Below are positions 22,992-32,180 of a DNA stretch of 64,000 nt, in pieces. The DNA lies in contig CAJUAO010000005.1 of NCBI GenBank assembly GCA_910584685.1, positions 1 to 64,000 on the forward strand, read 5' to 3'. Numbering within the stretch: position 1 is the first letter of the stretch; each line of letters begins with the position of its first letter. This DNA is from an uncultured Lachnospiraceae bacterium (GTDB lineage: Bacteria; Bacillota; Clostridia; Lachnospirales; Lachnospiraceae). The position numbers and the translations under genes are program-made. The notes under the pieces were generated by a model that worked only from the letters and a program-made list of their open reading frames with translations, was not told where the DNA came from and searched no databases.

Positions 22992-23810
22992 ATGTATACA
23001 AGGTTAAAGTATGACTTAGGAAAGGCAGTGGAATACGAATACCACTTCAAGGGAAACTACGGAGCGCCGGGAGAAAAAAGAGGCAGAAGAAAAAAGCCCA
23101 CTCCTGAACAGATAGAAAAACAAAACCAATGGAATAAAGAAACCCTTGTCAGGAGGACCATACTTCTAAACTTTGACGAAGACGACCTGTGGATATGCCT
23201 GAAATATCCAAAAGGCACAAGGCTTCCGGCAGAAACGGTAAAAGCCCACTGGAGGCAGCTCCGCATAAAAACGAGCAAAGCATACAAAAAAGCAGAAGAA
23301 ATGCTTAAATTCATATACAGGATGGAGGTAAGCAAAGCAGGAGGAATCCACATACATATGCTTGTAAACAGATTAAGGGGAGAGATACAGACAGATAAGC
23401 TCATATCCCAATACTGGAAAGAAATCACCTCAGAAAGCATAGGAAAAGCAGGCCATGTAAACTATACGCCCCTGTATGAAAGCGGAGGATATGAAGCGCT
23501 GGCCCAGTACCTGACAAAAAAGCCGGGGCAGGAAGAATATGAACAGCTAAGCCTGTTTCCGGAGGCAGAAAGAAAAGACTTCATAAGATATTCCACCTCA
23601 AGAAACCTGAAAAGACCTGTTCCCGAAAAAAAGGAATACCGCAGGTGGACAGTAAGGAAACTCATAGAAGAAGGACCAAAGCCAGCGCCGGGATATTTTA
23701 TAGACAAAAACAGCATCAAAAAAGGAGTAAACAGATACACCGGAATGAGCTGGTACAGATACAGGGAAGTAAAGCTTGACACTTTGGGAAAGGAGAAGAT
23801 GAGAGAATGA
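22992..23810 (+). CDS. HUH-type rolling-circle replication initiator
   Basis: 272 residues. GGIHIHMLVNR near residue 117 is the HUH metal-binding motif, and YEALAQYLTKK near 173 matches the tyrosine motif (Y-x-x-K) of Rep proteins. The N-terminal part is basic (KRGRRKKPTPEQ). Such proteins nick one DNA strand at an origin and start rolling-circle replication. This is an unusual initiator for a tailed phage, and no helicase, DnaC or primase gene was found in the element. The hairpins at 22788-22936 are a candidate origin. Overlaps the next gene by 4 bp. Confidence 0.75.
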   Translation: MYTRLKYDLGKAVEYEYHFKGNYGAPGEKRGRRKKPTPEQIEKQNQWNKETLVRRTILLNFDEDDLWICLKYPKGTRLPAETVKAHWRQLRIKTSKAYKKAEEMLKFIYRMEVSKAGGIHIHMLVNRLRGEIQTDKLISQYWKEITSESIGKAGHVNYTPLYESGGYEALAQYLTKKPGQEEYEQLSLFPEAERKDFIRYSTSRNLKRPVPEKKEYRRWTVRKLIEEGPKPAPGYFIDKNSIKKGVNRYTGMSWYRYREVKLDTLGKEKMRE

Positions 23811-24538
23811 CATTGAGTTTGGAACAAAAAGCAGCAGAAAGAATAAATGCAGAAGAGACAAAAAGAGAAAAAGCAAAAAATCTCAGGTATAAAAAACCAA
23901 TAGCAAAAGGGTTAAATCTTGATGACATAAAAAATTCATTGTGGGACATACAAGAAGCGTGTGAAGATGTTAAGTATTATATTGACTGTGATGACGAAAC
24001 GCTTCTTAACGCTCTTGACGGAGACGAAGATAACGCTTACGAGTTTAAGATGATGTTTTCAGAATTATCTGCAGAGTGTGAACAAATGCAATATGACTTA
24101 GACAATGAATATATACCCGGTTATTTTGATTTATTTTTCGTGGCAGTCAATAAGGGCGGTGAAATGTTTGGGTATGATACATATGAACAAGATTATTACG
24201 GCTTAGGCAGTTTTGAAAGCATGCTAGCAAATAAGGAGGCTGTAAAGAAAATCAAAACACTTACAAAAGACCAAATGATTGAAGCAATTCAGTATTGTTT
24301 AGGGATATATCAGGCATATATCGGTCTTACCTACCGATATGACTGCATAAAGTCAGCTATGGACATTCTGAGAAGCGAAAATACAAGCTACCTCAAAATG
24401 ATAAGGCAGATTGAGGAATTATACGAAAAGGCAAATGAGGAAACAGAGGGATTTAAGTATAAATATTTGCAGGGCAATGCAATAAGAAGATTTGACATGA
24501 TGTTAGAAAACATGCCGCAGGAGGCATGGATACAGTAG
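23807..24538 (+). CDS. Hypothetical protein, 243 residues
   Basis: Coupled to rep by an ATGA overlap. Acidic and helical (DDIKNSLWDIQEACEDVKYYIDCDDETLL, then a coiled-coil-like C-terminal part). No family recognised. Its codons mostly end in T or A, unlike the C-rich genes on both sides, which suggests it came from a different source and was inserted into the replication module. Confidence 0.6.
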   Translation: MTLSLEQKAAERINAEETKREKAKNLRYKKPIAKGLNLDDIKNSLWDIQEACEDVKYYIDCDDETLLNALDGDEDNAYEFKMMFSELSAECEQMQYDLDNEYIPGYFDLFFVAVNKGGEMFGYDTYEQDYYGLGSFESMLANKEAVKKIKTLTKDQMIEAIQYCLGIYQAYIGLTYRYDCIKSAMDILRSENTSYLKMIRQIEELYEKANEETEGFKYKYLQGNAIRRFDMMLENMPQEAWIQ

Positions 24539-24570
24539 AAAGACCACATATGGAAGAAAGGAGAACAACA

Positions 24571-25053
24571 ATGTTTGAAAAATTCGGAAACTTTAACACA
24601 TACGAGGAAATAAACGCAACAGCACAAGGCCTGAAAAACGAAGGAGACACAGAAAACCTGTACACACTGGCAGCAGAAAACGGAATAGACAAAGAGACTG
24701 CACAGATGTATGCAGAAGGAAAAATCCCATGCTTATGCGACATACAGAGCGCAGCCATGGGAAAGCTGGACATAGAGGCAGCAGAGCTTAAGACAGAGGA
24801 AATAATGGCAGACTGGGTGGAATACATCAAGGGCTCCATAGCAAAGGACGACAAGCTGGCAGCGGCCGTAAGAAACAGCAGCAAAAATCTTAAGGCATGT
24901 ATAGCAGAGCTGCTCAAATGGTCCTTCAAAAACGCAAAGCCTATGGACAAAGATATACTTAAGGCAGCAGGGGTAAACCAGCACTGCACCTTAGGCATAC
25001 CCGGCATGGGAAGGGCAAAAAAGATAATAAGGGAATACTATTCAGGGAGGTAG
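24571..25053 (+). CDS. PcfK-like / AcrIIA9-family protein
   Basis: 160 residues from the ATG at 24571 (AAGGAGAA site). MFEKFGNFNTYEEINATAQGL, ADWVEYIKGSIAKDD, ACIAELLKWSFKNAKPMDKDIL and LGIPGMGRAKKIIREYYSG match, as I remember it, a family in Lachnospiraceae prophages described as PcfK-like; AcrIIA9, an inhibitor of Cas9, belongs to this family. The neighbour encodes PcfJ, the usual partner. Homology to PcfK is fairly secure; anti-CRISPR activity is only a possibility. Helical, acidic N-terminal half, basic end. Confidence 0.65.
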   Translation: MFEKFGNFNTYEEINATAQGLKNEGDTENLYTLAAENGIDKETAQMYAEGKIPCLCDIQSAAMGKLDIEAAELKTEEIMADWVEYIKGSIAKDDKLAAAVRNSSKNLKACIAELLKWSFKNAKPMDKDILKAAGVNQHCTLGIPGMGRAKKIIREYYSGR

Positions 25054-25058
25054 GCGCT

Positions 25059-27188
25059 ATGCAGAAAAAAGAAATAGAAAAAATACCGCCCCTTAAAGCA
25101 GAAAAAGCAGCAGACGGATACAAAGCAACGGCAGTATCCAAAGCCATAAAAATAAAAAAAGCCGACTATCTCATAATAGACATATTTGAAAACAAAAAGA
25201 AAAGCCTGTCCCGGTACATAGTAAGGATAGTCCTGAACAACAAAGAATATGCAAACCATTTCCCTGACGGCAGATGGACAGAACAAAAAATCCGGACAAA
25301 AAGCTATGACTACATATGGGAAAGCAGCAGACATAACGTATCCATAAGGGAAGATGAAATATTTATATCACCGGAGAGCACTAAAGTCATCAAAAACACA
25401 CTGCATAAATTCAATAAAAAAATATACACACAAGGAGACTGGTATTCAGCCGTTGCATCATATGAAGACAGAATATCGGCAGACCGGCAGATAATTGCAG
25501 AAAGGGCAAAAGAAAAAGCATGCACGGAAAGAAACGCCACAGTACAGCCCACACCCGAAAAATTCATAGAGTGGGCCAAAACTCTCCATGGCGCCGGCTG
25601 CATATACTATCAGCGAAAAGGAAACAGGGCAGAATTCACCTGCTCAAAATGCGGAAAAACATATGTAAAAAAATGCATAAAAGGAGAATCCTACGAAGCC
25701 TCCTTTGAAAGCAGGGCAGAAATTCCCCGAAAAGGAGAAAAAGCAGTCTGCAGCCTGTGCAAAGCAGAAGGTTATTATCAACATAAAGGCAGATGCCTGA
25801 ACGGAGTATACAGCATGACAAAAACAGCATATCTCATACAGCCCCATAAGGCAGACACAGCAGTAATACGCCAGTACACCATAGAAAGACAGCTAAAAGT
25901 AGGTGTCCCTGAAAAATATATAATAACAGAATGCGGAAGATATTTCATAGGCGCAAATATACAGCAGAAAGACTGGAACATGAAATACTGGAATGAAAAA
26001 GAAAAAGGCTGGCTGAACGAATGGTCATACAAAAACAACTGGGGATACTGCAGCAACAAAGACGAAGAAGGGTATCTGTGGCCGGACAGCAGCATAGAGG
26101 ATACATATTTAAAATACTCCCAGATAATACAGTACTCAGAAAGGGTAAAAAAATTCAAGCCAACATACTATGCCGAAGCCTACAAAAAATACCCCGAGCT
26201 GGAAATAATAATCAAGCTGAAAATGGACAGGCTTGCAGACAGAATAGTAAAAGGCTACCAGTGGCTGAAAATAAACGAAGGCAGCAGCATATGCGAAAGA
26301 TTAGGCATAAGAAAAAGCGACATGAAAGCCCTTATAAGAGAAAAAGGCGAATGGGAATACCTTGAAGTTTTAAGGCTTGAAAAGGAAAAAGGAATAAGCC
26401 TCAGGGAAGACGAGCGGAAAAAGCTGCAGACACATATAGGCCTCCTCAGAGGAAACGCACTGGACACAGCACTGGAACACATGACAATGCGGAAATTCAT
26501 AAACAGGCTCGAAAAATACTCCGGCTGCAGCATGGAAGCCTCCTGCGGATACGCCTATGAACAGACACGTCACACAATAACAACATATTTAGACTATTTA
26601 ACCATGAGGCAGGCACTCCACAACGACCTCAACAACCCCATACACCTGTATCCAAGAAGAATAAACGAAGCACACGCAGTAATGGTAAGGGAAACAGACG
26701 GAAAAAAATCAGAAGCCTACATAAAGCAAAAAGAAGAGAAATACAGCCTGATAAAACAAAACTTCAACGAATACATGAAAAAATACTATTATGAAAAAGA
26801 GCAGCTCTTCATAAGGCCTGCAATGTCGGCAGAAGAAATAATACTTGAAGGAAGAATACAGCACCACTGCGTAGGGGGAGACAACTACTTAAAAAAGCAC
26901 AACGATAAAGAAACGGTAATACTCCTCCTAAGACACAAAGACGAGCCCGACACGCCATATGTAACCGCAGAGGCGGACATAAAAGGAAACAAAATCCTGC
27001 AATGGTACTCAGCACATGACAAAAAAGCAGACAAAGAACAAAACGACAAATGGCTGTCAGAGTATGAAGAAAAGCTGAAAAAGGCATCAGGAAGCCCCTT
27101 AAGCAAAGACTGGAGCCGTAAAGCAGCCATATTCAAAACGTCACAACATGCCAAAGCAGAAGCAGGCGGAATAAAAGAAGCAATATAG
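25059..27188 (+). CDS. PcfJ-domain protein
   Basis: 709 residues, GGGAGG site 5 bp after pcfK. The middle contains a zinc-binding-like pair of motifs (CSKCGKTYVKKC and CSLCKAEG), and the C-terminal 150 residues carry the PcfJ signature RPAMSAEEIILEGRIQHHCVGGDNYLKKH and EADIKGNKILQWYSAHDK. PcfJ was named from an enterococcal conjugative plasmid and its biochemical role is unknown; phage and plasmid copies lie next to PcfK in replication regions. It may bind nucleic acid through the zinc motifs. Confidence 0.82.
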   Translation: MQKKEIEKIPPLKAEKAADGYKATAVSKAIKIKKADYLIIDIFENKKKSLSRYIVRIVLNNKEYANHFPDGRWTEQKIRTKSYDYIWESSRHNVSIREDEIFISPESTKVIKNTLHKFNKKIYTQGDWYSAVASYEDRISADRQIIAERAKEKACTERNATVQPTPEKFIEWAKTLHGAGCIYYQRKGNRAEFTCSKCGKTYVKKCIKGESYEASFESRAEIPRKGEKAVCSLCKAEGYYQHKGRCLNGVYSMTKTAYLIQPHKADTAVIRQYTIERQLKVGVPEKYIITECGRYFIGANIQQKDWNMKYWNEKEKGWLNEWSYKNNWGYCSNKDEEGYLWPDSSIEDTYLKYSQIIQYSERVKKFKPTYYAEAYKKYPELEIIIKLKMDRLADRIVKGYQWLKINEGSSICERLGIRKSDMKALIREKGEWEYLEVLRLEKEKGISLREDERKKLQTHIGLLRGNALDTALEHMTMRKFINRLEKYSGCSMEASCGYAYEQTRHTITTYLDYLTMRQALHNDLNNPIHLYPRRINEAHAVMVRETDGKKSEAYIKQKEEKYSLIKQNFNEYMKKYYYEKEQLFIRPAMSAEEIILEGRIQHHCVGGDNYLKKHNDKETVILLLRHKDEPDTPYVTAEADIKGNKILQWYSAHDKKADKEQNDKWLSEYEEKLKKASGSPLSKDWSRKAAIFKTSQHAKAEAGGIKEAI

Positions 27189-27245
27189 AACATAAAACAA
27201 TGCAAAAAACTGCAAAAAGCAGAGCAGAAACAGGGAGGGAAATAA

Positions 27246-28631
27246 ATGGCAGCAATAAATATAAACGAAGCATCGACACCGGAAGAATTAAAAAATCAGA
27301 TAGCTGCAGTACAGAATACAACAGTACAAAACACAGCAGTATTTCATCAGATAACAATAGATGAATACCTGTTAGCTAAGGAGGAAATAAAATTCAGGCT
27401 GGAAAACATAGCAAACGACTTCATAGCGATAGGCTTCCGTTTAAGACAGATAAAAGACTCAGAAGCATACAGACAGGAAGGCTACACAAGCATAAGCGAA
27501 TTTGCACAAAAAGAATACAGCATAGACGAATCGGCAACCTCGAGACTTATAACAATAAATAAGCACTTCTCAGTAGGGGGTTACAGCGACAAGTTAAAGC
27601 CGGAATATAAAAACTACGGAACAAGCCTGCTATACGAAATGACAAAAATGACAGAAGAGGACCGTAAACTCATAGTGGCAGGAACAACAATAGCGTCCAT
27701 AAGAGAACTAAAAAGGTTTAACAGAGAAGCAGAAGAAACTAAAAATAACAACAAGGAAGCCAACACACAGTTAAAAGACAAGCCGAAGGACAACAGCACA
27801 GAAACCGGCACAACATCATGTAAAGAGGAAGAACACAATGAAACAGCCAACAACACAACAGAGGTAGTCACAGCGGAAATATTAAGTGAAATGCCTGCCA
27901 CATACAGTGACCTTGAAAAAGTAATAATAGAATTCTTCCGCAGTGAAAAAGAGTTGCTAACCGAAATATACCAAATGTCAGACTATGAAAGCATAGCAGA
28001 CAGAATAAACCCATCCGGCAGCAGGACCTTCAGGAAAGCAATATACATGCTGTTCATGTACGGCTATGGAGAAGGCCTGATACTAAAGAAAATGGGTGAA
28101 GAAAACAAAAACTACACATGGCAGCAGTTCATAGAAACAACAGTAGGCATATATAAGGCAGCATACACAGACCATGACACTGTGTGGGAAAACTTCTACC
28201 GGCCGGAGCCTGAAACAGAGCAGACAGAAAATACAGCCATAGAAACAACAGGCGCAGAAAACACAGATACGGAAAATGCAGCCACGGAAAGTGCAGAGGC
28301 AGAAATAATAGAGGCAGACATCACAAAGACAAAACAATCAGCCAAGGCAGAACATGCACCCCAACAGACCACATACACACAATATGTAGGGAAAGAGGAG
28401 AATAAAGGAGAAAAAGCGGAAGCTCCTGCCGTCAGCATACTTTCGGTAAAAAGATGGTATATGGCAGACAGGAACATGTCCTTAGACATGGGAGTAAAGC
28501 AGGAAATAGCAGACAGGCTGTGTATAAGAACAACGCCCGAAGTGCTGGAAAAGATAACAGAATTCATAGAGACAGTTGCGGCAGGATATGCGGCTTATAT
28601 ATATAAGAAGATGGGAGGCAGAAATGAGTAA
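27246..28631 (+). CDS. ParB-like / DNA-binding protein with long acidic linker
   Basis: 461 residues. The N-terminal 160 contain FIAIGFRLRQIKDSEAYRQEGYTSISEFAQKEYSIDESATSRLITINKHF, a helix-turn-helix-like region seen in ParB-related and plasmid replication proteins. A low-complexity Thr/Glu/Ala-rich segment (about 340-385) follows, then a folded C-terminal part (SVKRWYMADRNMSLDMGVKQEIADRL). It probably works in replication or partition of the excised element. Exact family uncertain. Overlaps the next gene by 8 bp. Confidence 0.6.
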   Translation: MAAININEASTPEELKNQIAAVQNTTVQNTAVFHQITIDEYLLAKEEIKFRLENIANDFIAIGFRLRQIKDSEAYRQEGYTSISEFAQKEYSIDESATSRLITINKHFSVGGYSDKLKPEYKNYGTSLLYEMTKMTEEDRKLIVAGTTIASIRELKRFNREAEETKNNNKEANTQLKDKPKDNSTETGTTSCKEEEHNETANNTTEVVTAEILSEMPATYSDLEKVIIEFFRSEKELLTEIYQMSDYESIADRINPSGSRTFRKAIYMLFMYGYGEGLILKKMGEENKNYTWQQFIETTVGIYKAAYTDHDTVWENFYRPEPETEQTENTAIETTGAENTDTENAATESAEAEIIEADITKTKQSAKAEHAPQQTTYTQYVGKEENKGEKAEAPAVSILSVKRWYMADRNMSLDMGVKQEIADRLCIRTTPEVLEKITEFIETVAAGYAAYIYKKMGGRNE

Positions 28632-29121
28632 AAGACCAGAAATTACGCAAATGTTGTCATTGGCAACGGAAAAATACATAAATCCACATAATGACTCTAG
28701 AATATATTGGGCAAAAGAAGTCACATTTGACTATGCTACACAAAATACAGTTCGGGTAGATTATATGAGGTTTAAGCCTGTTAATAACACTGTTTCCGGT
28801 ATTGAAAAAGGAGATTTCTATTGCTATGAGGTTAAATCATCAGTAGAGGATTTTTATTCAAAGAACGGTCATAACTTTATAGGCGATTTCAATTATTATG
28901 TAATGCCGGAAGATGTTTACGAAAAAGTCAAGAATGAAATTCCTTATCATGTCGGCGTATTTGTACCAAATGCAATACATTATCGGGGAGAATGGTACGA
29001 TTTAAAATCAGCAAAGAAAGCAAAGAGGAAAGACAGGGAAAGACCGGTATCGGAAATGTTATTGATGATGTTCAGGTCATGTGCAAGGGAAATTGTAAAG
29101 GAAGGTGAAATAGATGTGTGA
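28624..29121 (+). CDS. MmcB-like nuclease-fold protein
   Basis: 165 residues from the ATG at 28624 (GGAGGCA site). FYCYEVKSSVEDFYSKNGHNFIGDFNYYVMPEDVY resembles the MmcB family of PD-(D/E)XK nucleases, with EVK as part of the active site. MmcB-type proteins act in DNA repair or recombination. T-ending codons set it apart from the gene upstream. Confidence 0.7.
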   Translation: MSKRPEITQMLSLATEKYINPHNDSRIYWAKEVTFDYATQNTVRVDYMRFKPVNNTVSGIEKGDFYCYEVKSSVEDFYSKNGHNFIGDFNYYVMPEDVYEKVKNEIPYHVGVFVPNAIHYRGEWYDLKSAKKAKRKDRERPVSEMLLMMFRSCAREIVKEGEIDV

Positions 29122-29464
29122 ATGGTGCGACAGAAAAGAATGTAATTTGACTAAAGAGGAAGTCATAGCACATGGACCTGTTCTTGAAGATAACACCAGT
29201 GACATTATGAGGCTGGCAACAGAAGAAAGTCCACAGACATATGCTTTTAAGGGAGTACCGGCTTACTACAGCCTGAGTGCCTTAATACCGGATGAGGCTG
29301 AGGAAAATCCACATGCTTTTTTAAGATATGTATTTGATGAAGATACAGGCTGTGACGGAGACTGGGAAAGCTGGGAAATAGCAAATCCGCTTGGCTGGCA
29401 GACAGAAGATGAATTTTTAAAGAAGTTTTATGGAGGTAAAAATGAACAGACAAACAACAAATAA
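29114..29464 (+). CDS. Hypothetical phage protein, 116 residues
   Basis: Overlaps the previous gene by 8 bp. Cys-rich start (MCEWCDRKEC), acidic throughout, with a Trp-rich stretch (DGDWESWEIANPLGWQTEDEF). The CxxC pair could bind a metal. Family unknown. Confidence 0.55.
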   Translation: MCEWCDRKECNLTKEEVIAHGPVLEDNTSDIMRLATEESPQTYAFKGVPAYYSLSALIPDEAEENPHAFLRYVFDEDTGCDGDWESWEIANPLGWQTEDEFLKKFYGGKNEQTNNK

Positions 29465-29774
29465 CAATGTAAAAGAAATGAATATATTTGAACTAGCCCA
29501 CAATTCATGCTATACAAAAAACGGAGAAGCAAGATACAGGGATTATGACACAGATATAGATGCAAGGGAATTAGCAATAAAGCTGTTGGACAAATATGCA
29601 GACATTCCAAACGAATTTACCTGTGATGATGACTTTGACGAGTTTATAATAGACTGTCTGCAATATGGAACGGGCAGAATAGAAGGCTTAATTGCATTGT
29701 TTTATCGTAATCTGTGGGCAATGGCTGACTTATATCAAAAGCTTAAAAAATATGAGGACTTAGACATAAGGTAG
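29442..29774 (+). CDS. Hypothetical phage protein, 110 residues
   Basis: ATG at 29442 with a GGAGG site, inside the end of the previous gene. Contains NIFELAHNSCYTKNGEARYRDYDTDIDARELAIKLLDKY, a pattern common in clostridial phages; role unknown. Acidic and helical. The next 100 bp hold no gene. Confidence 0.6.
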   Translation: MNRQTTNNNVKEMNIFELAHNSCYTKNGEARYRDYDTDIDARELAIKLLDKYADIPNEFTCDDDFDEFIIDCLQYGTGRIEGLIALFYRNLWAMADLYQKLKKYEDLDIR

Positions 29775-29876
29775 AATTTTGGGCAATTCAGAAAATATGT
29801 TCTGCTATAAACTTAAAATTTCAAAGGCATTTGCACCCGGTATTTTAAATTTTATAAAAGCAGTTAAGGAGAGAGA

Positions 29877-30029
29877 ATGTATATGAATGATAAAAGAGAA
29901 ATAAAAGCATTAATAAACAAGGAGACGGGAGGAGTAATACCAATACCTGAGGCGGAGAGACCTACAATAAGGGCATATAAGAGCTTTAAGAGGCCGTTGT
30001 ATCAGGCATTAAAAGCAAATAAAAAATGA
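29877..30029 (+). CDS. Small basic phage protein, 50 residues
   Basis: ATG at 29877 is best placed after AAGGAG; a second in-frame ATG is at 29883. Short basic sequence with EIKALINKETGGVIPIPEAERP. Function unknown. Confidence 0.5.
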   Translation: MYMNDKREIKALINKETGGVIPIPEAERPTIRAYKSFKRPLYQALKANKK

Positions 30030-30067
30030 ACATAAAATATACTCATATAAAGAGGGGGAAGTTTACA

Positions 30068-30460
30068 ATGACAAAAAAAGAAGCCGGACAGCTTTATCAC
30101 TTAAACAGGGAAGCTGAAATGTGGCAAAAAGCACTGGCAGCAGAAAGAAGCAAGTCTCTTATACAGGGGCAGCAGCTTACAGGCATGCCAACAGGAGGGA
30201 TGATGTGCCCTGACAAGACAGCAAACAAGGCAATAAAGGAACTGGAAATAGAAAATGAAATAAAGGATTTAGAAAGTAAAATAGTTGGGGAAAAAACTAA
30301 AATAATAAGATACATACGAAGCTTGGATAACAGTATAGACAGACAAATAGTATGGCTGAGAGCAGCCTGCTTCCTTCAGTGGAAAGTTATAGCAGATAAA
30401 ATAGGAGGAAATAATACAGAAGATAGTGTAAGAATGAGATATAACAGAATATTCAAATAA
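30068..30460 (+). CDS. Putative late-gene regulator with sigma-factor-like helix-turn-helix
   Basis: 130 residues from the ATG at 30068 (AGGGGGAA site). The C-terminal 45 residues, IRYIRSLDNSIDRQIVWLRAACFLQWKVIADKIGGNNTEDSVRMRYNRIF, look like a sigma-70 region 4-type helix-turn-helix; the front half is a coiled coil. Proteins like this precede the terminase genes in many Firmicutes phages and are thought to switch on late transcription. The position, just before the terminase block, supports that. Confidence 0.6.
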   Translation: MTKKEAGQLYHLNREAEMWQKALAAERSKSLIQGQQLTGMPTGGMMCPDKTANKAIKELEIENEIKDLESKIVGEKTKIIRYIRSLDNSIDRQIVWLRAACFLQWKVIADKIGGNNTEDSVRMRYNRIFK

Positions 30461-30536
30461 ATTATGGGATTGAAATAAATGTTGAAATATGTCATAATGT
30501 AACTATACAAAAATTTAATATATGGAGGATAGCAAA

Positions 30537-31337
30537 ATGGGAAATGTATATTATGTCATTTCAAGTATTTCTTCTGTAGTAATGTGTATTGGGGTAGTTG
30601 TTGCATTAAGGCAATATTTTTTAGCAAAAAAACAAAATAAAGCATTAATGGAAAGGGAAAGCCAAATACGTGAAAAGGAATTATTTGAAATGGGAAAGGA
30701 TAGAATCCAAAGAGCTATTGATTTGTCGGGATTTTATAAAGATAATATAATAGATAAGTGGTCTTTAGTGAGTATATTTTATAGCCAAATAGGAATTGAA
30801 GATATATTGAATACAATAAAAATTGAAGATATGCAGGATTTTAATTACAAAGAGATAAGTGAGTTATTGACAGAAGACCAACTATTTAAGCTTGAACATA
30901 TGAACGAAGGAAAAGAATATAGAGGAGCACTGACTTTTTTGGGAATAGTTACGGATTTTGGAAAAGATTATATAAAGCAAGAAAAAATAGTTGATGAAAA
31001 CGGAGAAGAATTGCAAAAGGTGACAGTAGACAACAGAATTGAATATAAATTTAATATACTGTTACAGCAGTTACTTAATAATTTGGAGTATTTTGCATTA
31101 CATTTTACCCATAAAACAGCAGATGAAAGCGTAGTGTATCAATCATTACATAATAGTTATTTAAATATTGTGAAATTGTTATATTATGATATTTGTAACA
31201 ATAATAGACAAGAGGATGATAGGTTGTTTACAAATGTGGTAGAGTTATTTCATATGTGGAGAGAAGAAACATGTAAACAGAAAAATAAGGCAAAGGAAGT
31301 TTCAAGAAGTTTAATTAAGAAAGGTACTGTTTTGTAA
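30537..31337 (+). CDS. Membrane-anchored protein, accessory
   Basis: 266 residues from the ATG at 30537 (GGAGGA site). One N-terminal span (YYVISSISSVVMCIGVVVAL) and a long cytoplasmic helical region. The layout (span, then ALRQYFLAKKQNKALMERE coiled coil) is like DUF4760-type proteins of unknown role. AT-rich and T-ending codons mark it as an accessory insertion between the late regulator and the terminase genes. Confidence 0.6.
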   Translation: MGNVYYVISSISSVVMCIGVVVALRQYFLAKKQNKALMERESQIREKELFEMGKDRIQRAIDLSGFYKDNIIDKWSLVSIFYSQIGIEDILNTIKIEDMQDFNYKEISELLTEDQLFKLEHMNEGKEYRGALTFLGIVTDFGKDYIKQEKIVDENGEELQKVTVDNRIEYKFNILLQQLLNNLEYFALHFTHKTADESVVYQSLHNSYLNIVKLLYYDICNNNRQEDDRLFTNVVELFHMWREETCKQKNKAKEVSRSLIKKGTVL

Positions 31338-31411
31338 AGAAAAAAACATTGACATTTTAAAAAAAATATAGTAGCATATGCATTGTACAAAAGGAAGAAA
31401 GGAGAATTGCA

Positions 31412-31507
31412 ATGGGTATTAATATTAGGACAATTTTCACAGAAAGTAACACCGAAGAGGAAAAAGAAGAAAAGGAACAGGAAAAAACAGAGGATAATAT
31501 AGACTAA
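31412..31507 (+). CDS. Very small acidic protein, 31 residues
   Basis: ATG at 31412 with an AAGGAG site: MGINIRTIFTESNTEEEKEEKEQEKT and a stop, followed at once by a terminator. TTGACA lies about 60 bp upstream, but its -10 box is weak. Real gene or leader peptide not resolved. Confidence 0.4.
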   Translation: MGINIRTIFTESNTEEEKEEKEQEKTEDNID

Positions 31508-31513
31508 TAAATG

Positions 31514-31554
31514 AAAGGATATTATATTTGAAAAGAGTATAATATCCTTTTTTT
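31514..31554 (+). terminator. Terminator before the terminase genes
   Basis: Perfect 12-bp stem AAAGGATATTAT/ATAATATCCTTT with a 13-nt loop and a T run. It separates early from late genes. Confidence 0.85.
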
Positions 31555-31630
31555 AAACTTGTTCGATATGTTCGTTTCATATGTGATAAAATACTATCGT
31601 GGGATAAAAGGAAAAAATTAATACATTAGA

Positions 31631-31655
31631 GGCACCTGTAACAGGGTGTCTTTTT
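31631..31655 (+). terminator. Second hairpin with T run before the small terminase gene
   Basis: GGCACCTG/CAGGGTGTC (one bulge, one G-T pair) followed by TTTTT. It stands in front of the terminase gene and so could be an antitermination target. Confidence 0.55.
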
Positions 31656-31679
31656 GTGTAAAGAAAGAAGGTGAGCCTG

Positions 31680-32180
31680 ATGGCAAAAGGTAAATATGAA
31701 CAATGGCTTGAGCCTGAAGGCTTGTTGAAAATAGAAGCATGGGCAAGGGATGGTTTGACAGATGAACAAATATCACAAAATATAGGGATAAATCCAGCAA
31801 CGCTTTATGTTTGGAAGAATAATTATCCCAAGATTTCCGAGTCCCTAAAAAGAGGAAAGAAAGTTGTTGATATTCAAGTAGAAAATGCACTATTAAAGCG
31901 TGCATTAGGCTACAAATATACAGAAACTACAAAGCAGCTTGTTGCCAATTCTAAAACAGGTAAAACAGAGTTAAAGGTTACAAAAGAAATTGAAAAAGAA
32001 ATGCCACCGGATGTTACAGCAATAATATATTGGCTAAAAAACAGAAAACCTGAAATATGGAAAGACAAACAAAACATAGAAATATCAGGAGAGCTGCAGA
32101 CGGAAAAAACAAAGCTGGATAACATAATAGAACAACTTAGAGCCGGTAAAGACACTGACAAAGGTGGTGATACCCCTTGA
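31680..32180 (+). CDS. terS: Terminase small subunit
   Basis: 166 residues from the ATG at 31680; an in-frame GTG lies 9 bp upstream. The N-terminal helix-turn-helix (GLTDEQISQNIGINPATLYVWKNNYPKI) recognises the packaging site, the middle contains ENALLKRALGYKYTETT, typical of this class, and the C-terminal part has a helix for oligomerisation. It recruits the large subunit for DNA packaging. Its stop overlaps the TTG start of the large subunit gene. Confidence 0.88.
   Translation: MAKGKYEQWLEPEGLLKIEAWARDGLTDEQISQNIGINPATLYVWKNNYPKISESLKRGKKVVDIQVENALLKRALGYKYTETTKQLVANSKTGKTELKVTKEIEKEMPPDVTAIIYWLKNRKPEIWKDKQNIEISGELQTEKTKLDNIIEQLRAGKDTDKGGDTP

Noticed and set aside
31559..31580. LexA box near GTTCGATATGTTCG
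   Set aside because: The two GTTC elements are direct, not inverted, repeats.
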